A stretch of 64,000 nt of DNA, taken from contig SVGT01000004.1 in the NCBI GenBank assembly GCA_015056175.1, positions 43,175-107,174 on the forward strand, read 5' to 3'. Position numbers and translations under genes: made by a program. The notes under the pieces were generated by a model that saw nothing but the letters and a program-made list of their open reading frames with translations, was not told where the DNA came from and made no database searches. The DNA comes from Clostridiales bacterium (GTDB taxonomy: Bacteria > Bacillota > Clostridia > Christensenellales > Aristaeellaceae). Positions 55,647-63,474 of the stretch are shown here, piece by piece (position 1 is the first letter of the stretch; each line of letters starts with the position of its first letter).

Positions 55647-56431
55647 TTGATCATACCCCTTTCCCGCAGATAGCATACGGAGCTGCGCAGCGCATCCTCT
55701 GTTTTGACCTCCAGCACTACGGTTTTGTCTTTTCCTTCCATGAGGCCAAGCAGCGATGGGATATCCAGCCTTCCCGCGCCCAGCGTCATGTGATCCTGCT
55801 TCTTTTCCGGCACCGCGTCATGCAGATGCATATGCCGCAATCTGTCCTTCCTGGCAAGGATGAACACTTCATCCTGCCCGCCCGTGCAGGCATTGTGGCC
55901 CACGTCATAATTCAAGTGGAACACCGGGCTTTGGAGCAATACGTCCACGGCTTCCTTCTGCACGTCGGTAAAGCCCGTGGTATTTTCCACCGTAATGATC
56001 ACATCCCGCCCGGCAACAGCCTCCTGACACAGGTCGCGGAAAGCCGCCATGCGCGCAAGGTAATCTTCCCGGTATTTTTCGATGAGAAACACCTTTTTGT
56101 CCGGCAGGGTAAAGTATGCACCCCGGCTCAGATGCATGTTGAGGACCGGAACGCCCAGTTCCTGCGCCGTGCGAACGGTTTCCAATACCGTATCCGTGTA
56201 GGCCCTTGCCACCCGCGGATTGAAATCGCACACGTCCATGTTATCGTCCAGATGGATGGTGTAAAACACGCCGTAGGTATCCGCCACGCGCCTGAAATGT
56301 GCCGTATCCGGGCGCTGATACATGGGCAGATTGGCATTGAGCTCGATAAAATCCAGCCCCAATTCCCGGCACAGCGCGGCATTTTGCTCCACCGAATCCA
56401 TCTCAATCAGCGCGGGCATCCCAAGACGCAT
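55643..56431 (-). CDS. sugar phosphate isomerase/epimerase-like TIM barrel
   Basis: 262 residues of the AP endonuclease-2/xylose isomerase-like superfamily. There are metal-ligand type residues in LDFIELNANL, VLNMHLSRG, VENTTGF, YDVGHNACTG and RHMHLHDAV (Glu, His, Asp, Glu pattern). It is likely cytoplasmic. Substrate unknown. GAGGTGA lies before ATG 56431; the gene is 9 bases after arsR. Confidence 0.85.
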   Translation of the reverse strand: MRLGMPALIEMDSVEQNAALCRELGLDFIELNANLPMYQRPDTAHFRRVADTYGVFYTIHLDDNMDVCDFNPRVARAYTDTVLETVRTAQELGVPVLNMHLSRGAYFTLPDKKVFLIEKYREDYLARMAAFRDLCQEAVAGRDVIITVENTTGFTDVQKEAVDVLLQSPVFHLNYDVGHNACTGGQDEVFILARKDRLRHMHLHDAVPEKKQDHMTLGAGRLDIPSLLGLMEGKDKTVVLEVKTEDALRSSVCYLRERGMIK

Positions 56432-56440
56432 GCTTTCACC

Positions 56441-56992
56441 TCATTCCAATCGCGTATATACGGTGCCTTCCCGTTTGAAGATCCCTTCTCCGATCATATC
56501 CCTGCGGATGGTACAGTAATCCTCATGGTAGCGAAGGAGAATCTCATTGACCTCCTTCTCATCATAAGGACGGCCGATAATAAAATCCTCCGCGATCTTT
56601 TCCAGGCAGATGCGCTTCTTTTTGCGCTGCGCCGGGATGCTTTTGAGTCTCCCATACTCAAAAAAGGTATCCAGCACCTTTTTGCGGTATTGGGCTTCCC
56701 GCAGCTGCTGCTCGTCCGCATCTCCGGATTGCTGGGTGATCACATCCAGCAGATTCAGGCGGAAGACTTCCTTATTGACCGCATAAACCGTATAATACTG
56801 CTCCTTGCGGCTTGTCACCGCGCCTGCCGCCTCCAGCTTGCGCAGATGGAAGGAAATGGTGGCCGGCGTCAGCGCCAGGCGCTCCGCCAGCCGCTCCACA
56901 TACATATCCTCCCGCATCAGTGATTTTAGGATCTGCAGGCGCGAGCCATCCGCCAGACATTTGAACAACAGGATGGCTTTTTCTTCTGTCAT
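56441..56992 (-). CDS. ArsR-family regulator with C-terminal DUF2087
   Basis: 183 residues. The N-terminal winged helix (about 5-75) has the ArsR core: FKCLADGSRLQILKSL, AERLALTPATISFHLRKLEA (recognition helix) and GAVTSRKEQYYTVYAV. There are no CxC-type arsenic or zinc Cys pairs, so metal sensing by the classical sites is unlikely. The C-terminal DUF2087 domain (IAEDFIIGRPYDEKEVNEIL) is of unknown function. ATG 56992 follows GAGGAG by 7 bases and overlaps the upstream gene. It probably represses its own operon through the repeats near 57350 and 57415. Confidence 0.9.
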   Translation of the reverse strand: MTEEKAILLFKCLADGSRLQILKSLMREDMYVERLAERLALTPATISFHLRKLEAAGAVTSRKEQYYTVYAVNKEVFRLNLLDVITQQSGDADEQQLREAQYRKKVLDTFFEYGRLKSIPAQRKKKRICLEKIAEDFIIGRPYDEKEVNEILLRYHEDYCTIRRDMIGEGIFKREGTVYTRLE

Positions 56993-57324
56993 GCTACACA
57001 CTCCTCAAAGGCGTCCAGCACCTTCTCAAGCTGATCCAGCTTGATCTCTTCGATCAAAACCTTATCCTGATCTGCATATTTCTCCGCACGCATGCGGGAT
57101 TCCTGCCACGCCACGCGCAGCGCATCCATTTTGGCACAATACACCCGTTTCCAATCCTCTGCCTTTTCCGTCCTTTCCACCACCTGCCACACGGTTTTGC
57201 CGATGCCTGCGATATTGGCACGGATGCGGATCATAGCCGCCTCATCCTTGCGGTTTTCCGCAATCAGCTGAAGTTCTTCCTTCTTCAGGCTTTCCAGCAT
57301 GTTATCCAGTCGGGCTGCAAACAC
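56989..57324 (-). CDS. small helical protein of unknown function
   Basis: 111 residues, almost entirely helical and charged (LESLKKEELQLIAENRKDEA, then AEDWKRVYCAKMDALRVAW). No recognised domain, signal or membrane segment. The start is GTG 57324, with GAGGTGA 5 bases upstream, and it overlaps the ArsR start by 4 bases. First gene of the operon directly behind the regulated promoter; its size and pairing with an ArsR-DUF2087 regulator suggest a partner or accessory protein, but nothing in the sequence shows which. Confidence 0.8.
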   Translation of the reverse strand: MFAARLDNMLESLKKEELQLIAENRKDEAAMIRIRANIAGIGKTVWQVVERTEKAEDWKRVYCAKMDALRVAWQESRMRAEKYADQDKVLIEEIKLDQLEKVLDAFEECVA

Positions 57325-57340
57325 AATATCACCTCATTTG

Positions 57341-57360
57341 TTTTGATGTTTATCTAATTA
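57341..57360 (-). promoter_or_regulatory. operator-like repeat 1 of the ArsR operon
   Basis: Plus-strand TTTTGATGTTTATCTAATTA, just downstream of the -10 box. It is 18/20 identical to the repeat at 57406-57425 and overlaps the palindrome TCTAATTAGA. Confidence 0.65.
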
Positions 57361-57369
57361 GACAACCGC

Positions 57370-57399
57370 ATCATACCACACACATTCACCTGATGTCAA
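57370..57399 (-). promoter_or_regulatory. sigma-A promoter of the ArsR operon
   Basis: TTGACA (57394-57399), 18 bases, TATGAT (57370-57375), lying between the two operator-like repeats. Confidence 0.8.
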
Positions 57400-57405
57400 C
57401 ATCTA

Positions 57406-57425
57406 TTTTGATATTTATCAAATTA
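57406..57425 (-). promoter_or_regulatory. operator-like repeat 2 of the ArsR operon
   Basis: Plus-strand TTTTGATATTTATCAAATTA, just upstream of the -35 box. It contains a dyad, TTGATA-TTTATCAA-type. Confidence 0.65.
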
Positions 57426-57433
57426 TTTGTATC

Positions 57434-57459
57434 AAAAAAGCGCCCGGACAACCGGGCGC
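57434..57459 (-). terminator. terminator of the Gfo/Idh gene
   Basis: GCGCCCGG / CCGGGCGC hairpin and six T on the minus strand; isolates the ArsR operon from upstream transcription. Confidence 0.88.
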
Positions 57460-57473
57460 GGGAAAAACGGTGA

Positions 57474-58526
57474 TTACAGTTTGATTTCCTCGTGAGCGTC
57501 GGAGGAATCGTAGATGGCCTGCATCATCTTGGCGGTGATGATAACGGTATCGATGTGGGAGGGCAGCTTTTCGCCGGTCTTGACACAGTTGACGAAGCCA
57601 TTGATCTCGTTTTCGAACATGGGAGTCATGTTGAAATCGGGCTTGTAGCTGACCAGGGAGCCGTGCTCGGCGGTGTAGTAGGTGAAGTAGCCGCCGTACT
57701 GCAGACGGATGCCGCCCTTATCGCCCATGAAGTCGATGTACTGCTCGTTTTCGCCAATGTTCTGGGCCCAGGCGCCGTTGACGGTGATGACGGGGCCTTC
57801 GGTACGGATGAGCGCGGTGACGGAGTCATCCACGTCGTAGGTGCCGTTCAGGTCCTTGGTCATTTCAGACCACATGCTCTTGTAGGTGTAGTTGGGCATA
57901 TCCTTGCCCAGCTTGCAGAAGGCTTCGCCGGTAACGGTCTTGGGAGCGGGATCGCCGGTGCAGTACATCACGATATCCAGGTAATGGACACCCCAGTCGA
58001 TCAGCGCGCCGCCGCCTGCGATGGCCTTGGTGGTGAAAGCGCCGCCCAGGCCGGGGATGGAGCGGTGAGCGCGGAAGGACACGTACACATGATGCACGTC
58101 GCCCAGCTTGCCGGCGTCGATGTATTCCTTAATGCGGCGCACGCTGTCGTTGAAGCGGTTGACCACGCCGATGTTGAGGGTCATGCCGGTTTCATGCTGC
58201 ACCTTCTGCATTTCCAGCGCTTCCGCATAGGTGCGGGCGGCGGGCTTTTCGCACAGCACGTGCTTGCCGGCGCGCATGGCGTCGCAGGAGATCTGGCAAT
58301 GCATATAGTTGGGGGTGCACACGGAGATGGCTTCCACCTCGGGGTCGTTCAGCACATCATGGTAGTCCAGCACGGCGGTGCCGCAGCCATAGTCCTTCAC
58401 GGCCTTTTCGGCGCGCTCGATGATGATGTCGCAGAAATACTTGATTTCCACTTCGGGATTCTTCATGTAAGCGGGAATGTGGGCAGAGTTGGCAATGGTA
58501 CCGCAACCGATGATTGCAACTTTCAT
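57474..58526 (-). CDS. Gfo/Idh/MocA family oxidoreductase
   Basis: 350 residues. The N-terminal Rossmann fold starts KVAIIGCGTIANSAHIPAY (GxGxxA). The family's cofactor/catalytic motif is HVLCEKPAARTYAEAL (EKP). GALIDWGVHYLDIVMYCTGDP provides the GG...D..xH catalytic His region. Acts on a sugar, inositol or sugar-like substrate with NAD(P). AAAGGAG lies 9 bases before ATG. A CAAGGG-TTCCT-CCCTTG dyad (58560-58576) sits upstream. It could share a transcript with the DEAD-box gene, 66 bases upstream. Confidence 0.93.
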   Translation of the reverse strand: MKVAIIGCGTIANSAHIPAYMKNPEVEIKYFCDIIIERAEKAVKDYGCGTAVLDYHDVLNDPEVEAISVCTPNYMHCQISCDAMRAGKHVLCEKPAARTYAEALEMQKVQHETGMTLNIGVVNRFNDSVRRIKEYIDAGKLGDVHHVYVSFRAHRSIPGLGGAFTTKAIAGGGALIDWGVHYLDIVMYCTGDPAPKTVTGEAFCKLGKDMPNYTYKSMWSEMTKDLNGTYDVDDSVTALIRTEGPVITVNGAWAQNIGENEQYIDFMGDKGGIRLQYGGYFTYYTAEHGSLVSYKPDFNMTPMFENEINGFVNCVKTGEKLPSHIDTVIITAKMMQAIYDSSDAHEEIKL

Positions 58527-58592
58527 GGCTAAGACTCCTTTATTGATTGATTATTTTTACAAGGGTTCCTCCCTTGCAATAAACACGGGAAA

Positions 58593-59807
58593 TCAAATAT
58601 TCTCAAAGAACGGAGCGCCGTCCTCATCGCAAAGAATCTCGTTTTCGTTAAAGCTCAGCTTGGTGGGCGCGGACTGCATGTATTTGAGGATCTCGTCCAT
58701 GCGCACGCTCTCGGTAAAGGAGAGCAGGGTAAAGGCTACGCCGTGCCTGCGGGCGCGGCCGGTGCGGCCGATGCGGTGCAGGTAGTATTCGTTTTCCTGA
58801 GGCAGATCGTAGTTGATCACAGCCTCCACGTCGAACACGTCAATGCCGCGGGCCGCTACGTCCGTGCACACCAGGATGGGGAACTTGCCCTTTTTGAAAT
58901 TCCGCATCACGGTGGAGCGCTTGCTCTGGGGAATATCCCCGTGCAGCGCATCCGTCTGGAAGCCTGCCTTGTTCAGCCTTTCGCTGAGGCGGCGGGCCAT
59001 ATCCTTGGTGTTGGTGAAGATCATGATGCGGTTGTATACGTCCGCATCCAGCAGGTACAAAAGCCTTTCGTACTTGTTTTCGCGCTGCACAGGCACAATG
59101 TACTGGGTGATCTGGGGACGGTTTTCCTTGGTGGCCTCGATGGTGATATCCACAGGGTCGTGCTGGTATTTCCAGGAAATGGTAAGCACGTCCTGATTGG
59201 TGGTGGCGGAAAACATCACAAACTGGCGCTGGGTGGGGATGGCCTCAATGATGCGGCACACGTCCTTGACAAAGCCCATATTGAGCATTTCGTCCGCTTC
59301 ATCGATCACCAGGGTATGCACGGCGCTCAGATCCGCCGTACGGCGCTGCATGTGGTCCAGCATGCGGCCGGGGGTCGCTACCACAATCTGGGGCTTTTGC
59401 TTGAGCTTGCTCAGCTGACGGGCAATGGGCTGGCCGCCAAAGAGCACGCAGATGCGCACCTCGGGAATGTAATACGCCAGCTTTTCCAGCTCCTCGCCGA
59501 TCTGGATGGCCAATTCGCGGGTGGGCGCCAGCACCACTTCCTGAATACGGCTGTCCTTCAAACTGATGTATTCCAGCATGGGGATGCCAAATGCAACGGT
59601 TTTGCCCGTTCCGGTGGGCGCGATGGCGATCACATCGTGACCTTCCATCATGATGGGAATGGTTTTTTCCTGTACGGGGGTCAGGCTTTCAAAGCCCATT
59701 TTTTTGACCGCGTCCAGAATCTCGCCGCTGAGATCCAGCGTTGAAAAATCATGTTTTTCCTGGGACAAAGGTTTACCTACTTTTGCGGAAACCGCATTTC
59801 CGCGCAC
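58593..59807 (-). CDS. DEAD-box RNA helicase
   Basis: 404 residues. Complete core: the Q motif (FESLTPVQEKTIP), Walker A APTGTGKT, PTRELAIQ, TPGR, DEAD, SAT, then TDVAARGIDV and HRIGRTGRA. The C-terminal extension is very short (about 35 residues after motif VI), so it lacks the RNA-binding tail of DbpA or CshA; a general RNA-remodelling role is the safest call. Start uncertain: GTG 59807 has only a weak ribosome site, and an in-frame TTG near 59768 is an alternative. Confidence 0.93.
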   Translation of the reverse strand: MRGNAVSAKVGKPLSQEKHDFSTLDLSGEILDAVKKMGFESLTPVQEKTIPIMMEGHDVIAIAPTGTGKTVAFGIPMLEYISLKDSRIQEVVLAPTRELAIQIGEELEKLAYYIPEVRICVLFGGQPIARQLSKLKQKPQIVVATPGRMLDHMQRRTADLSAVHTLVIDEADEMLNMGFVKDVCRIIEAIPTQRQFVMFSATTNQDVLTISWKYQHDPVDITIEATKENRPQITQYIVPVQRENKYERLLYLLDADVYNRIMIFTNTKDMARRLSERLNKAGFQTDALHGDIPQSKRSTVMRNFKKGKFPILVCTDVAARGIDVFDVEAVINYDLPQENEYYLHRIGRTGRARRHGVAFTLLSFTESVRMDEILKYMQSAPTKLSFNENEILCDEDGAPFFENI

Positions 59808-59828
59808 TTTCTCATCTTATTTCACTTC

Positions 59829-59857
59829 ATTTTAACACGAAAAAAGAGGAGGGTCAA
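59829..59857 (-). promoter_or_regulatory. promoter of the DEAD-box helicase gene
   Basis: TTGACC (59852-59857), 17 bases, TAAAAT (59829-59834), close before the coding start. Confidence 0.65.
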
Positions 59858-59963
59858 TGCTGCAGAAGAATTCCCCGCGAAATATTCCTGTCCGTTGGGA
59901 TAAAGCGTCCTCAATTCTCTGTCCGAAACCCGTTCTGCGGTCAAAATGCAGCCAATTCACCTA

Positions 59964-59992
59964 TTGCAAACAACACAACAACGGCGTATAAT
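59964..59992 (+). promoter_or_regulatory. sigma-A promoter of purC
   Basis: TTGCAA (59964-59969), 17 bases, TATAAT (59987-59992). The leader (about 40 bases) is too short for a purine riboswitch. Confidence 0.75.
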
Positions 59993-60037
59993 GTTTCCTG
60001 TGTTTCACACAAGTAACGAAACGGAGAGGATTACAGT

Positions 60038-60727
60038 ATGGAAAACCTGAAGCTGCTTTACACCGGCAAGACCAAGAATGTGTATGCCCTTGAAAACGGT
60101 AACTGCCTGCTCAAGTTCAAAGATGACTGCACCGGTAAAGACGGCGTGTTCGATCCCGGCGAAAACAGCGTTGGGCTGACCATCGAAGGCGTGGGCGACG
60201 TCAACCTGCGCATGTCCATCTATTTCTTTGAAAAGATCAACCAGGCCGGCATCTATACCCATTACGTCAGCGCCGATCTGGACAACACCACCATGGAAGT
60301 CCTCAAGGCCAAGCCCTTTGGCCACGGTCTGGAAGTGATCTGCCGCCACAAGGCCGTGGGCAGCTTTATCCGCCGTTACGGCGCCTATATCGAAAGCGGC
60401 GCAGACCTGCCCGCCTATGTGGAAATGACCTTCAAGGATGACGCCAAGGGCGATCCCCTGGTCACCAAGGACGCGCTGGCCGCACTGGGCGTGATGACCG
60501 AGCAGCAGTACGACACCGTGAAGGAAATGACCCAGAAGATCACCCAGATCGTGGCGGATGATCTGAAGGAAAAGGGCCTTGTCCTCTACGATATCAAGTT
60601 TGAATACGGCTACGATGCAGACGGCAAGGTGATGCTGATTGACGAAATCGCCTCCGGCAACATGCGCGTGTACAAGGACGGCGAATACATCGATCCCATG
60701 ACGCTGTCCAAGCTGTTCTTCGCCTGA
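60038..60727 (+). CDS. purC: SAICAR synthetase
   Basis: 229 residues, standard size. It joins aspartate to CAIR in purine synthesis. The start [16 protein letters not shown] (ATP glycine loop), the conserved [21 protein letters not shown] (usually 'vEvvvRn.aaGS') and the C-terminal [14 protein letters not shown] (usually 'DEisPDtcRlWd') are present. The latter deviates from DE-SPDxxR. Stands alone, not in a pur operon. AACGGAGAGG is 9 bases upstream. Confidence 0.95.
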   Translation: MENLKLLYTGKTKNVYALENGNCLLKFKDDCTGKDGVFDPGENSVGLTIEGVGDVNLRMSIYFFEKINQAGIYTHYVSADLDNTTMEVLKAKPFGHGLEVICRHKAVGSFIRRYGAYIESGADLPAYVEMTFKDDAKGDPLVTKDALAALGVMTEQQYDTVKEMTQKITQIVADDLKEKGLVLYDIKFEYGYDADGKVMLIDEIASGNMRVYKDGEYIDPMTLSKLFFA

Positions 60728-60736
60728 TGTTTTTCC

Positions 60737-60761
60737 GGCTCCCTCATCGGGAGCCTTTTTT
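60737..60761 (+). terminator. terminator of purC
   Basis: GGCTCCC / GGGAGCC hairpin with six T, 9 bases after the stop. Confidence 0.88.
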
Positions 60762-60776
60762 ATTTTCAAAAAAGTG

Positions 60777-60805
60777 TTGACAAGCAACGGAAATGTGGGT
60801 ATATT
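60777..60805 (+). promoter_or_regulatory. sigma-A promoter upstream of the DUF3793 gene
   Basis: TTGACA (60777-60782), 17 bases, TATATT (60800-60805). Confidence 0.8.
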
Positions 60806-60812
60806 ATTATCA

Positions 60813-60828
60813 GTTAGTTATCACTAAC
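60813..60828 (+). promoter_or_regulatory. operator-like palindrome A
   Basis: GTTAGTTATCACTAAC: arms GTTAGT / ACTAAC, 4-base centre. It lies at the expected transcription start, as expected for a repressor; its form resembles DtxR/IdeR-type metal-repressor sites. Confidence 0.55.
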
Positions 60829-60839
60829 CTCTTTCGCGG

Positions 60840-60875
60840 AATCGCCGCCGAGACTGACCCTCCCAGGCGGCGATT
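60840..60875 (+). promoter_or_regulatory. strong leader hairpin
   Basis: AATCGCCGCC / GGCGGCGATT arms with a 16-base loop, followed by TATTTC. It could be a weak terminator/attenuator or a transcript stabiliser. Confidence 0.5.
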
Positions 60876-60890
60876 TATTTCAGAATTACA

Positions 60891-60906
60891 GTTAGCTTTC
60901 GCTAAC
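60891..60906 (+). promoter_or_regulatory. operator-like palindrome B
   Basis: GTTAGCTTTCGCTAAC: same outer bases as palindrome A, 78 bases downstream and 27 bases before the DUF3793 start. Confidence 0.55.
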
Positions 60907-60932
60907 TTCATACTCATGCCGAGGTGACCTTT

Positions 60933-61481
60933 ATGTCCGAAGAACTGCTCATCCGCTGCTGCGCCCCAACCCTGGCTTCCATGAAGACCGGCAGCATGTT
61001 TTCCTGCCCCTTTGCATCCCGGGAGGAAATGACAAAAGAATTATGCCAGGTGAACCGCCGGCTTCGTCACAAGGGCGTCCGGGCGCTGCCGCTGAGATTT
61101 AGGGAAAACACAGGCCTTGTGTACGTCTACCGCCCCGGACAGCTGCACCGGGATATCCGGGAGAAGACAGCCTGCAATCTGCTTCGCGACCGGGGTTATC
61201 CCTGCGAAAACGCCGCGCTCTGCATCCGCCGCCTGATGGATCGTATCGACCGGCAGCAGGATTTTCCCCACGAGGTAGGCTTGTTTCTGGGATATCCGCC
61301 CGGGGACGTGGACGGCTTCATCCACCGCCGGGACGAATACACCCTGTCCGGAAAATGGAAGGTGTACGGCGACGCCGAAAAAGCAAAACATACCTTTGCC
61401 AAATACAAAAAATGCACGGACGTATATCTCAAAAAACTGTCTGACGGCCGCTCTCTTGAAAAGCTGACCGTCAGCAGCTGA
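60933..61481 (+). CDS. DUF3793 family protein
   Basis: 182 residues. The core HEVGLFLGYPPGDVDGFIHRR near residues 110-130 and the preceding CRF-like opening (LIRCCAPTLASMKTGSMFSC) identify the DUF3793 family, common in Clostridia and often near iron-uptake (feo) or flavodoxin genes; function unknown. Six Cys occur in the N-terminal two-thirds. The C-terminal part KWKVYGDAEKAKHTFAKYKKCTDVY is characteristic. ATG 60933 follows GAGGTGACC by 7 bases. Promoter, two palindromes and a hairpin precede it. Confidence 0.85.
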   Translation: MSEELLIRCCAPTLASMKTGSMFSCPFASREEMTKELCQVNRRLRHKGVRALPLRFRENTGLVYVYRPGQLHRDIREKTACNLLRDRGYPCENAALCIRRLMDRIDRQQDFPHEVGLFLGYPPGDVDGFIHRRDEYTLSGKWKVYGDAEKAKHTFAKYKKCTDVYLKKLSDGRSLEKLTVSS

Positions 61482-61506
61482 TCCTTGAACCCCCTATTCA
61501 CCTTTT

Positions 61507-61543
61507 CCGGGCTCCGTTTCACGCGCGGAGCCCGGTATTTTTT
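61507..61543 (+). terminator. terminator of the DUF3793 gene
   Basis: CCGGGCTCCG / CGGAGCCCGG hairpin and a T run, 26 bases after the stop. Confidence 0.88.
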
Positions 61544-61557
61544 CTGTCCGCACGGGC

Positions 61558-61586
61558 TTGTCCTTTTAATACCCAGGCGCTATAAT
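61558..61586 (+). promoter_or_regulatory. promoter of the isomerase-GDPD operon
   Basis: TTGTCC (61558-61563), 17 bases, TATAAT (61581-61586). Confidence 0.7.
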
Positions 61587-61618
61587 AAATACAGCATCTT
61601 GAGGAAGGAGCGCTTCCT

Positions 61619-62461
61619 ATGCGAAAATTCAAAATCGGCGCACCGGGCTATATCCTGATGGATCTGATGCGCAAGGACATGCCGGGCACGCTGCAAGCCC
61701 TGGGCGATATGGGCTACGACGGCATCGAGCTGCTGGGCTTTTTCGGCCACAGTGCCAAAGAGATCCGGGAAATGTGCATCAAAAGCCGTCTGCACCCCTA
61801 CTCCTGCTTTGTCAAGCTGACCGATCTGACAGGCGAAACCTCCGCCCTGCCCGCAGAGGCCTTTTCACCCTTTGACGCAGCCACCTATATGCCCGGCGCA
61901 ACGCCGGAGGATAAGCTGCGCTATATCTGCGAGCTTGGCTGTACCTATGTGGGGCTTTTGACGCCCCTTGACGTGATGAACGAACAGATGCTCCGGGACA
62001 TGGCCTATGCCAACGATCTGTGCAAAAAGTTCGGCCTCACCATGCAGTTCCACAACCACAATCAGGAATACCTCCACCGCTGCGGGGACCATTACCGCAT
62101 GGACTACATCATGCAGAACACCCCGGAGGATATGCTGTTTGAGCCGGATCTTGGCTGGATGGAGATCGGCGGCTGCCGCTGTGACGATCAATTGCGCAAA
62201 TATGCCCACCGCATCCGGGTGATCCATCTCAAGGATTATCACCGGGAGGCCTTTGACGTAAACCTCCCCTATCACAATCGCCCCACCGGCTACGGCGTGA
62301 TGGACTGGGATCATCTCCTGCCCCTTTGCGAAACATTGATCCAGCCCGATTGGTACACAGCCGATCACGATTTTGCCGAAAGCGGCGATACGCTGGGCGA
62401 ACTGAAAATGTCCCTGGACTTTATCCGTGACAAGCTGGAAGAAGTTTCCCGTAAGCTGTAA
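61619..62461 (+). CDS. sugar phosphate isomerase/epimerase-like TIM barrel
   Basis: 280 residues, xylose isomerase-like. The barrel strands and metal ligands are visible: MGYDGIELLGFFG, TMQFHNHNQEY (His), FEPDLGWMEIGG (Asp) and RVIHLKDYHRE (His/Asp). Related enzymes act on keto-sugars or inositol derivatives. AAGGAG is 8 bases upstream of ATG 61619. Co-transcribed with the GDPD gene, 26 bases downstream. It is only distantly related in sequence to the isomerase-like protein at 55.6-56.4 kb. Confidence 0.88.
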   Translation: MRKFKIGAPGYILMDLMRKDMPGTLQALGDMGYDGIELLGFFGHSAKEIREMCIKSRLHPYSCFVKLTDLTGETSALPAEAFSPFDAATYMPGATPEDKLRYICELGCTYVGLLTPLDVMNEQMLRDMAYANDLCKKFGLTMQFHNHNQEYLHRCGDHYRMDYIMQNTPEDMLFEPDLGWMEIGGCRCDDQLRKYAHRIRVIHLKDYHREAFDVNLPYHNRPTGYGVMDWDHLLPLCETLIQPDWYTADHDFAESGDTLGELKMSLDFIRDKLEEVSRKL

Positions 62462-62487
62462 CCTTTCATCATAAGGAGGAAAAAAAT

Positions 62488-63210
62488 ATGCACGATACCC
62501 TGAAAATCGAGCGCAGCAACGTGCGCATGGTAGCCCACCGGGGGCTAAGCGGCCTTGAAAAGGAAAACACCGCCTCCGCATTCGTCGCCGCCGGCAACCG
62601 CAGCTATTACGGCGTAGAAACGGACGTGCACGTGACCGCGGACGGTCAGTTCATCATCATCCATGACGACACCACCAAGCGCGTAGGTCTGGACGATATG
62701 ATCGTGGAGGAATGCACCTTTGAAACGCTGCGCAAGATTCGCCTGTGCGACGTGGACGGCAAGCGCGGCCGCAATGATCTTTGCCTGCCCTCCCTGCAGG
62801 AATACATCCGGATCTGCAAAAAATATCAGAAAATCTGTGTACTGGAGCTGAAAAACGCGTTCGCCGCCAAGGACATTGAGCGCATGGTGCAGCTGATTCG
62901 GGATGAAGACTACCTGGATCACGTGGTCTTTATCTCCTTCCATCTGGAAAACTGCATCTGCCTGCGCAGCCTGCTTCCCCAGCAGAAGATCCAGTTCCTC
63001 ATTTTCGACTATCCGGACTGGCTGGACGATACGCTGAAAAAGTATCGCCTGGATCTGGACATTTACTTTGGCAACCTGACCAAGGAACACCTGGACGCCC
63101 TCCACGCAGACGGCATTGAGGTCAATGTGTGGACAGTGGACGGTCTGGAAGACGCCCGGCGCCTGGCCGACTGGGGTGTTGATTATATCACCAGCAACAT
63201 CATCGAATAA
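62488..63210 (+). CDS. glycerophosphodiester phosphodiesterase
   Basis: 240 residues, GDPD family. MVAHRGLSGLEKENTASAF (catalytic His-Arg and the second Glu), VETDVHVTADGQFIIIHDDT (metal-binding Glu-x-Asp and catalytic His) and VLELK are in place, ending VNVWTVDGLEDARRLADWGV as usual. No signal peptide, so it probably acts on glycerophosphodiesters in the cytoplasm. AAGGAGG is well placed. Terminator follows. Confidence 0.95.
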   Translation: MHDTLKIERSNVRMVAHRGLSGLEKENTASAFVAAGNRSYYGVETDVHVTADGQFIIIHDDTTKRVGLDDMIVEECTFETLRKIRLCDVDGKRGRNDLCLPSLQEYIRICKKYQKICVLELKNAFAAKDIERMVQLIRDEDYLDHVVFISFHLENCICLRSLLPQQKIQFLIFDYPDWLDDTLKKYRLDLDIYFGNLTKEHLDALHADGIEVNVWTVDGLEDARRLADWGVDYITSNIIE

Positions 63211-63214
63211 ACAA

Positions 63215-63247
63215 AAGCGGGACGCACATTGCGCCCCGCCTTTTTTT
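63215..63247 (+). terminator. terminator after the GDPD gene
   Basis: GCGGGACGC / GCGCCCCGC hairpin (one mismatch) with seven T. Confidence 0.85.
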
Positions 63248-63412
63248 CATTCCCATCATTTCCCTTGATTCCCCATCATTCTGTTATTTCATTCCCATTT
63301 TCATTGGTTTTATTCCATATTTTTCAATCCCATTTCCCATATACACCAATACAGGCAGTTGAAATCACCCACAACCTTACAGCCCGCGCCCCCCGGAGAT
63401 CTACGCCTTCGT
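63248..63412. other. intergenic, ATTCCC-rich low-complexity stretch
   Basis: No gene seen. The first ~110 bases repeat CATTCCCAT-like units on the plus strand (TTCATTCCCAT occurs twice), unlike the surrounding DNA. Confidence 0.5.
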
Positions 63413-63474
63413 TCAATAAAAAACCGGCATACCCTTCTGGGCATACCGGTTTTTGGTCGAAGTGGCGGGATTCG
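63413..63474 (-). repeat. tandem repeat copy 1: hairpin plus tRNA 3' end
   Basis: 62 bases, one mismatch to the copy at 63587-63648, 174 bases apart. On the minus strand it reads as the last 21 bases of a tRNA (CGAATCCCGCCACTTCGACC + A, 63454-63474) followed by a hairpin with AAAAACCGG / CCGGTTTTT arms that would serve as the tRNA terminator. Confidence 0.8.

Noticed and set aside
59993..60037. Purine riboswitch before purC
   Set aside because: The leader is only about 40 bases and has no three-way junction.
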